From NCBI GenBank assembly GCA_016874715.1, contig VGTK01000003.1, forward strand, positions 1 through 64,000: a DNA stretch of 64,000 bases, in the 5' to 3' direction. A program made the position numbers and the translations under genes. How positions within the stretch are numbered: the stretch's first letter is position 1; each line of letters begins with the position of its first letter. This document shows, piece by piece, positions 19,110-30,281 of this stretch. Origin of the DNA: Deltaproteobacteria bacterium. GTDB lineage: Bacteria > Desulfobacterota > Binatia > UBA12015. The notes beneath the pieces are model-generated. The model was not told the origin of the DNA, did not search any database, and saw only the letters and a list, made by a program, of their open reading frames with translations.

Positions 19110-20597
19110 ATGGAACGCGCGCGCTCGATTTCGACCCTGGTGACGGTGCTGGTCGCGCTGCTGCACGGCGTCCCCGTTCAGGCCGCGGCGCCGACCATCG
19201 GTGGGCGCGTCGAGGGTTACGGGATCGTGCGCTTCGACCGGTCGAGCCCGCGCCAGCGCCCGCTCGCGCGCATCGACCTGTTCGCCGAGCAGAAGGTCAC
19301 CAGCGAGTTCCGCTGGAGACTCGCGACCATCGGACGCTGGGGCGGCACGATCGAGAACGCGAGCGGTGCGGGACTGATCGACTTCGGGCACAGCTTCCAG
19401 AACATCGACCCGTCGCTGCAGCTCGACGAGGCGTGGGTCGAGTGGGTCGACGCCGACTTCGAGCTGCGCGCCGGCAACCAGCGCTTCACCTGGGGCAAGC
19501 TCGACGGGCCCAAGCCGAACGACCTGCTGAGCCCGCTGCGCTTCTACGATCCCCTGGTCGAGCGCGAGAAGGATCAAAAGATCGCCGTGCCCGCCCTCAC
19601 CGGCTCGTACTACTTCCCGTCGTCGTGGCGCGACGCCCTGCCCGAGGACGCGCGCCTGACGCTGGTCTGGCAACCGATCGCAGTGCCGTGGCTCTTCCCG
19701 GAGGCGGACGAGCGCTGGTTCCCGCCCGCGGCCGACACCGGTCCGCCGCTGCAGATCGCGAGCCTGCCGCCCGGCAGCGCCGACCCCTGCCCGTGCGTCG
19801 TCGACATCGAGCAGGAGGTGCGCAACTCGCGCGCGCCCGCTCGCCGGTTCGACAACGGCAACGTCGCCTTCCGCGTGTCCGGGCGGAACTCCGGCATCGA
19901 CTGGTCGGCGATGTTCTTCGACGGCTACGACCCGGCGGCGAACTTCTCCGTCCCGGTCACGCTCGACCTCTCCGATCCGAACGTGACTCCCGGTGTTTTC
20001 ACCACGACCGCGCTCACGCAGCTCGAGCCGGCGTACCGGCGCTTCCAGTCGATCGGCGCCGATGCATCGTCCGTGTTCGGCGGCTTCACGACTCGCTTCG
20101 AGGCCGCGTGGCGCTTCCGCCGGCCCTACCCGCGCGAGGTCAGCAGCCTGGCGGGCGAGATCCTGAGCAGCCCACGGCGTCTCGCCGAGCTGCTCGCCGG
20201 CGGCACGGTGCCTCTCGATGCCTTCGAGGAGCGCGACGCCGTCGAGTGGGGCATCGGCGCCGACTACATGGTCGACGGTTGGCTGCCGCTGCTCGAGCTG
20301 TACCAGATCATCCTGCTGCACAACGACACGCCGCTCCTGATCCGCAACGTCGACACGCGGATCACGGCGAGCCTGCGCAAGACGTGGCTCGAGGGCGACA
20401 GCCTCGAGACCAGGATCGCCGGGCTCTGGGGCATCGAGAGCGGCTACGAAATGGTTCGCGCCGAGGCGACCTACGCGATCACCGATCGGGTCGCGGCCCA
20501 GCTCGGCGTCCTCGGCGTGTGGGGCGCCGCACGCTCGCTCATCGGCCAGTACGACCGCAACAGCCAGCTGTTCGGCAGGTTGTCGTACAGCTTATGA
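19110..20597 (+). CDS. outer-membrane beta-barrel protein, DUF1302-like
   Basis: 495 residues with a signal peptide of about 26 residues (cleavage near VQAAA). The rest alternates amphipathic beta strands and ends in an aromatic/hydrophobic residue pattern (LFGRLSYSL), as in outer-membrane barrels. The segment RAGNQRFTWGKLDG with a later LLSPLRFYDP resembles the VRFGRQNLVWGETDV...LDNINPID segment of the DUF1302 protein at 56155-57915, so the two are probably members of the same broad family. DUF1302 proteins are predicted porin-like channels for hydrophobic compounds. It starts 154 bases after pfkA and is not obviously linked to any neighbour. Substrate unknown. Confidence 0.7.
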   Translation: MERARSISTLVTVLVALLHGVPVQAAAPTIGGRVEGYGIVRFDRSSPRQRPLARIDLFAEQKVTSEFRWRLATIGRWGGTIENASGAGLIDFGHSFQNIDPSLQLDEAWVEWVDADFELRAGNQRFTWGKLDGPKPNDLLSPLRFYDPLVEREKDQKIAVPALTGSYYFPSSWRDALPEDARLTLVWQPIAVPWLFPEADERWFPPAADTGPPLQIASLPPGSADPCPCVVDIEQEVRNSRAPARRFDNGNVAFRVSGRNSGIDWSAMFFDGYDPAANFSVPVTLDLSDPNVTPGVFTTTALTQLEPAYRRFQSIGADASSVFGGFTTRFEAAWRFRRPYPREVSSLAGEILSSPRRLAELLAGGTVPLDAFEERDAVEWGIGADYMVDGWLPLLELYQIILLHNDTPLLIRNVDTRITASLRKTWLEGDSLETRIAGLWGIESGYEMVRAEATYAITDRVAAQLGVLGVWGAARSLIGQYDRNSQLFGRLSYSL

Positions 20598-20744
20598 GCA
20601 CGCTCGCGAGCGACCCGTCGAACCGGCCCAGACGCGCGCAGCGCGCGAGCGCCGCGCGACGCGAGCGCGGAGAGCCCGCTGCGCGCGGAATCGCCGCCCG
20701 GGCGAGCGGTCGCGGCCCCCGCGTCGCGCCGGTGGCCTGGTGCG

Positions 20745-21368
20745 CTAGCCGCCGAGCATCAGCGAGCCGGCCTGGTAGGCGCCCCAGATCAGCACGCCGA
20801 AGTAGACGCAGGTCGCGACCGTCATCAGGTAGCCGAGGATCACGAACACGCCGTCGCGCTCGAGCATGCCGAGGGCGAGGAAGAGGATCGCGAGGCCGGG
20901 GACGGTGTTCGAGAACGGCACGAAGCCGAACGGCGCCATCAGCAGCACGCCGGCGAAGGCGAGCGCCAGACCGTTCAGGCGATTCACGCCGAGCCCGTGC
21001 ACGAGGAAGCCGAGGCGCGGGTGCAGGAAGCCCTCGATGCGCGCGACCAGCTTGCTGCCCTGCTCGAGCGCGGTGCCGAGCTTGCCCGCCGGCACCGTTC
21101 GCTTCATCACGAACGACGGCAGCCAGGGCAGGCGGTCGAGTGCGAAGCCGATGCCGATCAGGATGATCAGCAGCCCGAACACCGTGCTGACCCCGGGAAC
21201 GGAGACCGGCACGAGGAACGGCAGAGTCAGAAAGACCGCGAACAGCAGCATGCCCGACTGCCCGACCCGCTCGAGGAGATCCTGTACCGGCAGCTTCTCG
21301 TCGGGCAGCGACCGCGCGATCGCGGCGAACTGCGCCGACAGCTTCTCCGACTCTTCCCGCTCGCTCAT
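20745..21368 (-). CDS. exoD: ExoD-family inner-membrane protein
   Basis: A 207-residue protein of the exopolysaccharide synthesis ExoD family. A cytoplasmic N-terminal helix (MSEREESEKLSAQ) is followed by four to five hydrophobic segments with the family's LTLPFLVPVSVPGVSTVFG and MAPFGFVPFSNTVPGLAI motifs. ExoD was named from rhizobial mutants with altered exopolysaccharide; its biochemical role is not known. It ends in a 147-base GC-rich gap after the converging barrel gene and starts 13 bases downstream of ppdK, so it may be co-transcribed with it. Confidence 0.85.
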   Translation of the reverse strand: MSEREESEKLSAQFAAIARSLPDEKLPVQDLLERVGQSGMLLFAVFLTLPFLVPVSVPGVSTVFGLLIILIGIGFALDRLPWLPSFVMKRTVPAGKLGTALEQGSKLVARIEGFLHPRLGFLVHGLGVNRLNGLALAFAGVLLMAPFGFVPFSNTVPGLAILFLALGMLERDGVFVILGYLMTVATCVYFGVLIWGAYQAGSLMLGG

Positions 21369-21380
21369 CTTCGTGCGTCT

Positions 21381-24275
<2,895 letters not shown>

Positions 24276-24467
24276 GAGCTCTCCGTCTCCGTTCCTCGGC
24301 CGCTCGTTCCTCCGGCGGCCGCACCAGAATCCGGGGTTCGTACCACCATCGCGGGCGGGTCGCCATGGCGCCTGCGCGGACGAGCGTGGCGACGGTGCGG
24401 GGCGCGCACGCGACCGTACGGGCGAAACGGGCTGGACTGCCGGCCACGGGCGAGATGGCCGCTCCGG

Positions 24468-25745
24468 ATGCCGGATTCCGAGCGTCCCGTCCTTCCGCCC
24501 ACCCGCAGCGAGATCCTCGCCGTCACCGTCCTGGCCCTCGCGATCACGCTCGCCGCCTGCAGCGACGGTGGCTCCGGCGGCAGCGGCCCGACCGCGTCGG
24601 GCGTCCTGTACCCGACCTCCGGCGACCCCGGCGTCGCCGAGTGGCAGCCCGTCGCTCCCGACCGGGTGGTGGACGAGTGCGGCCTCGACCCCGGGCTGCT
24701 CGCCCAGGTCGACGCCCGGATCGGGCTGCCGTGGGCCGCGGTGCGCTACGGCAAGCTGTGCCACGAGCACTACCCCGGGGGCGCGGCGCAGATCGACGAG
24801 CCGGCCGAGAACTTCTCGGCCACCAAGACGCTCGGCGCGGTGGTGACCGGCATCGCCGCCTGGCAGACGCGAGACATCGCTCGCGACGGCCGCAAGACCG
24901 GCCCGATCCGCGCCGAGGACCGTGCCGACCACTGGCTCGACGAGTTCAGCTTCAACCCCGAGGCGCGGCTCGAGCACGTGCTCGCGATGATCGCGCACAA
25001 CGAGGACCTGTCCTACGGCAAGCGTAGCTACGACTACGACACGATCGGCACGGTCCAGATCAACCGCCTCAACGACGTGATCGAGACCGCGATCGCGCAG
25101 GACGCCGAGCGCCTGGGCGGCAACCTCGAGGAGTTCACGCAGCGCTTCCTCTTCGGGCCGCTCGGCATGCGGACGTCGCGCTGGTCGGGCGGCGTGCCCG
25201 ACAAGAACTTCGCCTTCAGCTGGTCGTCCAACCTGCGCGACATGGCGCGCCTCGGGCTCCTGCTCCTGCACGGCGGCACGTGGAGCGGCGAGCGCATCCT
25301 CGGCGAGGACTGGGTGTACGCGATGACGCACCCGTCGTTCGAGGACACCAACCCCGCCTACGGCTACCTGACGTGGCTCAACACGCTGCGCAACGACGAC
25401 GGCACGGACCGCACCTTCGACTGCGCTCCGCTCGCCGTGAACTCCGAGTTCCCGCACGGGCTGTCCGAGGCGAAGGACTGCGGCTTCGCCGATCCCGCGA
25501 ACTGCGCGCAGGAGAAGGACGTCGGCATCTGGTACGCGACCGGGCTGTTCGGCCAGTACATCATCGGGCACCGCGCGCTCGACCTGGTGCTCGTCGTCAA
25601 GGACTTCGACGACGTCGGGAGTCCGGGCGACCTGTGGGACATCTTCCGGCCGGCGCTGGTGGCGCGGGACGCCGAGTTCGCGGGAAACGAGGCCGCGTTC
25701 TGCGAGGCGTACGCGCGCGGCAGGTACGCGCCTGATCTGAGGTAG
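24468..25745 (+). CDS. lipoprotein serine hydrolase, beta-lactamase/PBP-like
   Basis: 425 residues. A lipoprotein signal peptide ends in the lipobox ITLAAC with Cys31, followed by a Gly/Ser linker. The body has the beta-lactamase class C fold signature: nucleophile S117-A-T-K120 in NFSATKTLG, a YDYDTIG segment in the place of the YxN motif, [12 protein letters not shown] and a late GLFGQYIIG. These fit the serine-hydrolase family that includes esterases and 6-aminohexanoate-dimer hydrolase relatives, rather than true beta-lactamases. Several cysteines (71, 98 and later) may form disulphides in the periplasm. The start MPDSERPV is set by the signal peptide. It is divergent from ppdK with a 192-base gap. 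Substrate unknown. Confidence 0.75.
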   Translation: MPDSERPVLPPTRSEILAVTVLALAITLAACSDGGSGGSGPTASGVLYPTSGDPGVAEWQPVAPDRVVDECGLDPGLLAQVDARIGLPWAAVRYGKLCHEHYPGGAAQIDEPAENFSATKTLGAVVTGIAAWQTRDIARDGRKTGPIRAEDRADHWLDEFSFNPEARLEHVLAMIAHNEDLSYGKRSYDYDTIGTVQINRLNDVIETAIAQDAERLGGNLEEFTQRFLFGPLGMRTSRWSGGVPDKNFAFSWSSNLRDMARLGLLLLHGGTWSGERILGEDWVYAMTHPSFEDTNPAYGYLTWLNTLRNDDGTDRTFDCAPLAVNSEFPHGLSEAKDCGFADPANCAQEKDVGIWYATGLFGQYIIGHRALDLVLVVKDFDDVGSPGDLWDIFRPALVARDAEFAGNEAAFCEAYARGRYAPDLR

Positions 25746-25788
25746 GCGTCCGGTCGGGCTCGACGAGGGTACGTGCCCCGGGGCGGGG

Positions 25789-26691
25789 CTACTCGAGCTC
25801 CTCGAGGAAGCCGTGGCCGGGGTGGCCGTCCCAGCGGGCGTGCGCCACACCGAGGCGCAGCTCGTGCGATCGTCCACCGGACAGGCCCACGAGCGGCGCC
25901 ACGTGCGGCAGCTCCACGCCGATGCGGTGCTCGCCGCCGTCGCCGCGCACGACGACGGTCATGGCGGCGCTGGCGCCGGCCACCGATGCCGCGCGCTCGA
26001 GGCGCAGCTCGCGCACCGGGCGAACCTCGCCGCCGATCGACGTCCAACCCTCGACGGTCTCCGTCCCGCCGGACGTCCCCGAGCGCGTCTCGACGCGCGC
26101 GAACAGCACGCGGTCGTCGTCGCACCAGAGCGCCACCGACGTCGCGCGCTGCGCGAGAACGCCGTCCCGCCACGCCTTGCCGCGCAGCCCGCGCGCGGCG
26201 AGCACGTACTGGTCGCCCGACACCCACACCTCGCCGGCGACGCGCACCGGCTGGGCAAACGATCGGTCGCCCGGCACCGCGTCGCATGCAGCGGTGACGT
26301 CGAGCTCGACGATCAGGCGCTCGAGACGCGACCTGTGCCACGCCTCGCGATTGCGAGCCTCGGCAGCCGACGCCAGCGCGTGCGAAGGCCCGTCGTAGCG
26401 AACGCTCCAGCGGCGTAGCGGCTCGATCGTCTCCAGACGAGCGTCCTCGATCTCGACGACGCTCGACGCGTCGGCCGCGTACGCGGTGACGTGGCGCGCG
26501 GTGATGAAGCCGTCGTCGGGCAGGAAGAAGCTGAACGAAACCTCACCCGTGCCCTGGTTCGGACGCACGTCGAGACGGACCACGCCGGCAAGCTGCGACG
26601 CCCCGTCGAACAGCTCGAGCCACGTCGTCTCGGTCCACGACAGGGCTGCGCCCGGCGGGTGCGGGCGCTCGTCCTCCGCGGGAACCGTCAC
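25789..26691 (-). CDS. hypothetical protein, lipocalin-like beta-sheet pattern
   Basis: A 300-residue soluble protein without a signal peptide. It shows alternating strands with motifs such as [19 protein letters not shown] and [19 protein letters not shown]. This pattern is seen in uncharacterised two-domain lipocalin-like proteins (CrtC/DUF7064-DUF7065 type) found beside lipid and aromatic catabolic genes. I recognise the pattern but cannot confirm the family. The GTG start at 26691 overlaps the stop of the YciI gene (GTGA), so it is the last gene of a five-gene run that includes an enoyl-CoA hydratase and a Gfo/Idh oxidoreductase. Confidence 0.6.
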   Translation of the reverse strand: MTVPAEDERPHPPGAALSWTETTWLELFDGASQLAGVVRLDVRPNQGTGEVSFSFFLPDDGFITARHVTAYAADASSVVEIEDARLETIEPLRRWSVRYDGPSHALASAAEARNREAWHRSRLERLIVELDVTAACDAVPGDRSFAQPVRVAGEVWVSGDQYVLAARGLRGKAWRDGVLAQRATSVALWCDDDRVLFARVETRSGTSGGTETVEGWTSIGGEVRPVRELRLERAASVAGASAAMTVVVRGDGGEHRIGVELPHVAPLVGLSGGRSHELRLGVAHARWDGHPGHGFLEELE

Positions 26692-26990
26692 GACCCGGTG
26701 CTCTCCGGAAACACCCGCGCGAACGGCATGACCTCGTGCCGCGCGAACACGCCGTCGACGACGTACGGGTCGCGCGCGGCCAGCGCGCGGGCCTCGTCGA
26801 GGCTCGGCGCCTCGAGGACGATCAGGCTGCCGCGCGGCGTCTTGCCGTCGTCGCCGAACAGCGGTCCCGCGACGACCACCCGGCCCGCCTCCGACAAGGG
26901 GCGCAGGTGGTCGAGGTGGCGCGGCCGCACGACGGGGCGCTTCGCGAGCGCGTCCGGGCCATCGTGGCCGAGAATCACGAACAGGGGCAT
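26688..26990 (-). CDS. YciI-like protein
   Basis: A 100-residue single-domain protein of the YciI/YCII family (ferredoxin-like dimeric alpha-beta barrel). Seen are the N-terminal strand LFVILGHDGPDA, the conserved RPRHLDHL with the His-Asp pair, AGPLFGD, and the family's late DPYVVDGVF. YciI-like proteins are small putative enzymes of unsettled function, some linked to dehalogenation or ring chemistry. The ATG at 26990 lies 14 bases after the preceding stop, and its own stop overlaps the next gene. The grouping suggests a role in the same catabolic or detoxification unit. Confidence 0.85.
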   Translation of the reverse strand: MPLFVILGHDGPDALAKRPVVRPRHLDHLRPLSEAGRVVVAGPLFGDDGKTPRGSLIVLEAPSLDEARALAARDPYVVDGVFARHEVMPFARVFPESTGS

Positions 26991-27004
26991 GGTCGGTCCT
27001 TTCT

Positions 27005-27598
27005 TCACGTCGGTGGCAGCACGGCGAGCACGCGCATCCGGTGGGATCGGAAGTCGGGCGTCTCTTCGCCGAGGAACGTCGAGCGGAAGCGGTCGCTCTC
27101 GCCCGGTGCGATGGGCGCCGGCAGCAGCTCGGCCAGCTTCGCGCGCGCGGCGGCACCCTCGAGGTCGCCAAGCGCTTCGGCCCGCCCGTTCCAGCCTTCG
27201 TACGCCGCGACGACCGCGCCCGCCGTGTCGAGCAGCTCGACGCGGACGCGCACCGCGCCGACCGGCGCCGCGCCGCCGTTGGTCACGGAGCCCACCACCT
27301 GGAAGAACTTCTCGCCGTAGGCGTTCTCCCAGCGGGCTCCATCCTCGGAGATCCGGATGTCGCCAACCGCGGCCACGGCCGCGGCAGGCGCCAGCGACGT
27401 CGTGGCCTCGGGCGCGGCGGCCGCCGTCGGCGACGTCGTGGCCTCCGGCGCGGCGGCAGCCGCGGGACTTACCGTGGCCGCGGACCCGGGTGCGCTCGTT
27501 GCCGTGGCGCTGGCGCCTCGCGCCGGCGCGAGGACGATCCACAGCACCGCCGCTGCAGCGAAGACGCGCCGTCGAGCGGGGCTTTCGCAGGCGGTCAC
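27005..27598 (-). CDS. secreted FxLYD-type domain protein
   Basis: 197 residues. The GTG start at 27598 overlaps the stop of the oxidoreductase gene (GTGA). A signal peptide (about 1-30, VLWIVLAPARGASA) is followed by a low-complexity Ala/Pro/Thr stretch to residue 70 that contains a duplicated 12-residue unit. The globular part has KFFQVVGSVTNGGAAPVGA and RVRVELLDTAGAVVAAYEG, then GESDRFRST. This is the pattern of FxLYD domains (NEW-like immunoglobulin fold), which occur in exported proteins of unknown role. It is an odd partner for cytoplasmic metabolic genes; co-transcription may be incidental. Confidence 0.7.
   Translation of the reverse strand: MTACESPARRRVFAAAAVLWIVLAPARGASATATSAPGSAATVSPAAAAAPEATTSPTAAAAPEATTSLAPAAAVAAVGDIRISEDGARWENAYGEKFFQVVGSVTNGGAAPVGAVRVRVELLDTAGAVVAAYEGWNGRAEALGDLEGAAARAKLAELLPAPIAPGESDRFRSTFLGEETPDFRSHRMRVLAVLPPT
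27394..27465 (-). repeat. 36-bp tandem duplication in the FxLYD gene
   Basis: Two adjacent 36-base units (27394-27429 and 27430-27465) share gcgacgtcgtggcct and most of the remainder, with a few substitutions. In frame they give a repeated PEATTS-containing 12-residue unit in the linker after the signal peptide. Confidence 0.85.
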
Positions 27599-28605
27599 CC
27601 GTCCTCCCGCGGCCAGGTCGCCACGAAGCGTCCGCTCGCCGCCGAGCGATAGCACGCGTCCGCGATCGCCACCGCGGCGAGACCCTCGTTCGCGTCGACC
27701 GAGGGCTGCGCCTCGCCGCGCGCGACGCGCTCGAACTCGTGCAGCACCGTCACCACGGTCGGATCGTCGGAGATCGACGCGAGGACCGTCTCGCGCCGAT
27801 CGTCGATCCGACCGACGCGACCGTGCACGTGGTCGGCGACGATCTGCCCGCGCTCGCCGAGCACGCGAATCTCTCCGTAGCGACTCGGTGTCGTGCGCGA
27901 CCCGGCGACCGCGGCGAGCAGTGGCGGACCGTCGCCGACGTCCAGCACCATCGACGCGGCGAAGCTGTCCTCGGTCGCGCGCGTCGTGACGCGGGTCAGC
28001 GTACAGCCGACGCGGACGACCTCGCCACCCGACAGGTGGCGCAAGAGGTCGAACATGTGCACGCCCGTATGCAGGATGTTGCCACCGCCGGCCAGCGCGG
28101 GGTCGTCGAGCCACGCCAGGCGGGTCGGCTCGAAGCTCTTCCCGAGCACGATCTGGTGCAGGCGCCCGAGCGACGCCAGATGGCGACGGACTTCGCGCAC
28201 GACCCGGGAGAAGCGCAGCGTCTGCGCGACCAGACACGGCAGCCCGCTCGCCGCGATCAGGTCGCGCTGCCGGATGCCCGCGGCAAGGCTCGACGAGAAC
28301 GGCTTCTCGAGCAGCAGCGGCTTGCCGGCGCGCACCGCAGCCGCGACGACGCGCTCGTTCTCGGTCGGCGGCACGACCGAGATCACCGCCGCGACACCCG
28401 GGTCGGCGATCAGGTCCTCGAGGTCGGCGTGGAACACGGCACCGATCTCGCGGGCCTTCGCGGCCCCGCTCGCCACATCCTTGCGGCACAGCGCCGCGAC
28501 GCGCAGCCCCGGCGTGTCGCCCCGCAGGTGCGTCAAGTAGCGGCTGCCGTGCTTGCCGAGCCCGACGAGGCCGACCGGCAGCGGCGCGCTGGCGGACCTC
28601 GTCAC
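27595..28605 (-). CDS. Gfo/Idh/MocA-family oxidoreductase
   Basis: A 336-residue NAD(P)-dependent oxidoreductase. The N-terminal Rossmann fold has VGLVGLGKHGSRYL and the family signature LLLEKPFSSSLAAG, with the EKP lysine expected in catalysis. The C-terminal alpha/beta domain has GGGNILHTGVHMFDLLRHL containing the catalytic-type His. Substrates in this family are usually sugars, inositols or their derivatives, and nothing here narrows that. The GTG at 28605 (MTRSASAPLPVGLVG) is preferred over an upstream ATG at 28653 that would overlap the previous gene; a GAGG lies eight bases before it. The stop overlaps the next start. Confidence 0.85.
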   Translation of the reverse strand: MTRSASAPLPVGLVGLGKHGSRYLTHLRGDTPGLRVAALCRKDVASGAAKAREIGAVFHADLEDLIADPGVAAVISVVPPTENERVVAAAVRAGKPLLLEKPFSSSLAAGIRQRDLIAASGLPCLVAQTLRFSRVVREVRRHLASLGRLHQIVLGKSFEPTRLAWLDDPALAGGGNILHTGVHMFDLLRHLSGGEVVRVGCTLTRVTTRATEDSFAASMVLDVGDGPPLLAAVAGSRTTPSRYGEIRVLGERGQIVADHVHGRVGRIDDRRETVLASISDDPTVVTVLHEFERVARGEAQPSVDANEGLAAVAIADACYRSAASGRFVATWPREDG

Positions 28606-28615
28606 GGGACTCGCC

Positions 28616-29356
28616 TCAGCTCTTTCCGCCGACCGAGAGCTTCTCGAAGGCACCCATGAGCTGCTTCAGCAGCGGCCCCGTCCCGGCGTCGACCGGGTGG
28701 TGGATCGCCTGGTTCGCCGGCCCCTGCAGGAGGTACTTCTGGTAGCCGTATGCGGCCGAGGGGTACGCGCCGAGCTTCGCCGCCAGCGTGAAGCAGCGCT
28801 CCTCGAGGGTCTCCTGCTGCACCACCTCGTCGACGAGACCGACGTCGCGCGCGTTCTCGGGGTCGAACGCGTCGCCGCCGAGCAGCACCGCCCGCTGGTA
28901 CCGGACCGGCAGCGCGTGCCGCGCGATCTCGAACGCGCCCACCGGCAGCGGCAGCCCGAGCGCGGTCTCCGTGATGCCGATCTTGAACGCACCGCGCGAC
29001 GCGATGCGGAAGTCGCACGCCAGCATGAGGATCGCCCCGCCGGCGAGCGCGTGTCCGTCGACCATCGCGATGGTCGGCTTGGTGAGGCGCCAGAGGCGGT
29101 AGATGCCGTCCTTCCCGCTCCCCAGCTTGGCGAGGTCGCCCGGCCCCTTGGTCCGCATCTCCTTGATGTCGAGGCCGGCCGAGAAGAAGCGGCCGCTACC
29201 CGTGACGATCACGGCACGGACCTTCTCGTCGGCCTCCGCCGTGCTCGCGGCTTCGTGCAGCGCCTGCAGAAATTCGGTGTTGATCGCGTTCGCCGGCGGA
29301 CGCTCGATGCGCAGCAGGCGGACGCCGCCCTCGTGGTCGGAGACGTGAATCTGCAT
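28616..29356 (-). CDS. enoyl-CoA hydratase/isomerase family protein
   Basis: A 246-residue crotonase-fold enzyme. Oxyanion-hole segments are GRFFSAGLDIKEM and GHALAGGAILMLACDFRI. A glutamate is present in GITETALGLPLP where hydratases keep a catalytic residue. The length matches short single-domain crotonases that hydrate or isomerise enoyl-CoA in beta-oxidation. It is the first gene of the minus-strand group ending at 25789, with no terminator before the next gene. Hydratase and isomerase activity cannot be separated by eye. The ATG at 29356 begins MQIHVSDHEGG. Confidence 0.88.
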   Translation of the reverse strand: MQIHVSDHEGGVRLLRIERPPANAINTEFLQALHEAASTAEADEKVRAVIVTGSGRFFSAGLDIKEMRTKGPGDLAKLGSGKDGIYRLWRLTKPTIAMVDGHALAGGAILMLACDFRIASRGAFKIGITETALGLPLPVGAFEIARHALPVRYQRAVLLGGDAFDPENARDVGLVDEVVQQETLEERCFTLAAKLGAYPSAAYGYQKYLLQGPANQAIHHPVDAGTGPLLKQLMGAFEKLSVGGKS

Positions 29357-29539
29357 CCCGTCGGGTTAGCAGGTCGGCCGCGCACGCAAAACGCGGGCGG
29401 GCGGGGTCGCCGGCGCTCTCGTCGCAGCCCGGTCGCGGGTGCGTGTCGCGCGAGGGATCGTTCGCGCTCGAGCAGCCCGCCGCGCGCGGCCGCGTGCGCG
29501 GCGGACGCCGGGACCGGAGGGCTGACGAACGAGGGGCGG

Positions 29540-29589
29540 TTGACTCACCGCGGCGCGACCCATAATTCGGAACTGACCAGTCAGTTCCG
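29540..29589 (+). promoter_or_regulatory. promoter and palindromic operator of the TetR-RND operon
   Basis: TTGACT (29540-29545) and CATAAT (29561-29566) form a sigma-70 type promoter with a 15-base spacer, shorter than ideal. Immediately downstream is an inverted repeat with 9-base arms, CGGAACTGA (29568-29576) and TCAGTTCCG (29581-29589), separated by CCAG. The operator covers the expected start point, so a bound TetR dimer would block its own promoter and that of the pump genes. The remainder of the gap 29357-29645 has no recognised feature. Confidence 0.75.
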
Positions 29590-29645
29590 CTTCGCCCACC
29601 CCGGCCGTCTCCGCATCGAACCGGCCGTACCCCCGAAGGACCGCG

Positions 29646-30281
29646 ATGGCCGGCAGACAGAAGAGCGACGAGAAGCGAGACGAGATCCTCGCCGCGGCCG
29701 AAGGGGAGTTCGCGCGCCGCGAGTTCCACCAGGTGTTGATGGACGACGTGGCGGCACGGGCCGGCGTCGGCAAGGGTACGCTGTACCGCTACTTCCCGAC
29801 CAAGGAGGAGCTCTTCCTGGCCATGGTCCTGCGCGGGCTCGACGAGTCGCACGGCGAGTTCCTGCGTGCCTTCGACGACGAGACCGCGGCCATCGAGACC
29901 ATCCTCGAGAGCAGCGTGGCGCACATGCTGTCGTACTTCCGCGGCCGCGAGCCTCTCCTGGCGCTGCTCCAGCGCTACGAGGACCGCCTGCCACACGCCG
30001 ACACCGAGTTCCTGCGCCGCCGCCGCGACGAGGCTCTCGCCGCGATCGCGAGCGCCCTCGGCCGAGCCGCGAACACCGGCCGCATTCGCGACGTCGACAC
30101 GCGCATCGCCGCCCAGATGCTGCTCGGCATGGTTCGCACCGCGGTCCTCTACCCGCACCCCGACATGTCCCCGCAGCGCATGGCGCAGGAGATCGTCGGG
30201 CTGTTCCTCGACGGCGTGCGCCAGCCTCCGTCCGCCTCGCGCCGCGATGGGCTGCGCGCGATGCGTGGAGCAGGCGCATGA
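29646..30281 (+). CDS. TetR-family transcriptional regulator
   Basis: A 211-residue repressor. The N-terminal HTH includes AARAGVGKGTLYRYFPTKEELFLAM, the diagnostic TetR recognition helix. The C-terminal helical domain (about 75-205) would bind the inducer. It lies directly upstream of, and overlaps by ATGA, the RND adaptor gene, so it forms the first cistron of an efflux operon. A palindrome at 29568-29589 overlapping the promoter is the probable operator, which implies autoregulation. An AAGGA Shine-Dalgarno precedes the ATG. Inducer unknown. Confidence 0.92.
   Translation: MAGRQKSDEKRDEILAAAEGEFARREFHQVLMDDVAARAGVGKGTLYRYFPTKEELFLAMVLRGLDESHGEFLRAFDDETAAIETILESSVAHMLSYFRGREPLLALLQRYEDRLPHADTEFLRRRRDEALAAIASALGRAANTGRIRDVDTRIAAQMLLGMVRTAVLYPHPDMSPQRMAQEIVGLFLDGVRQPPSASRRDGLRAMRGAGA

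Noticed and set aside
24468-25745. Antibiotic-resistance beta-lactamase
   Set aside because: The SxxK motif is present, but the YxN and KTG-type motifs are not canonical and the protein is a lipoprotein; a general serine hydrolase is the safer call.
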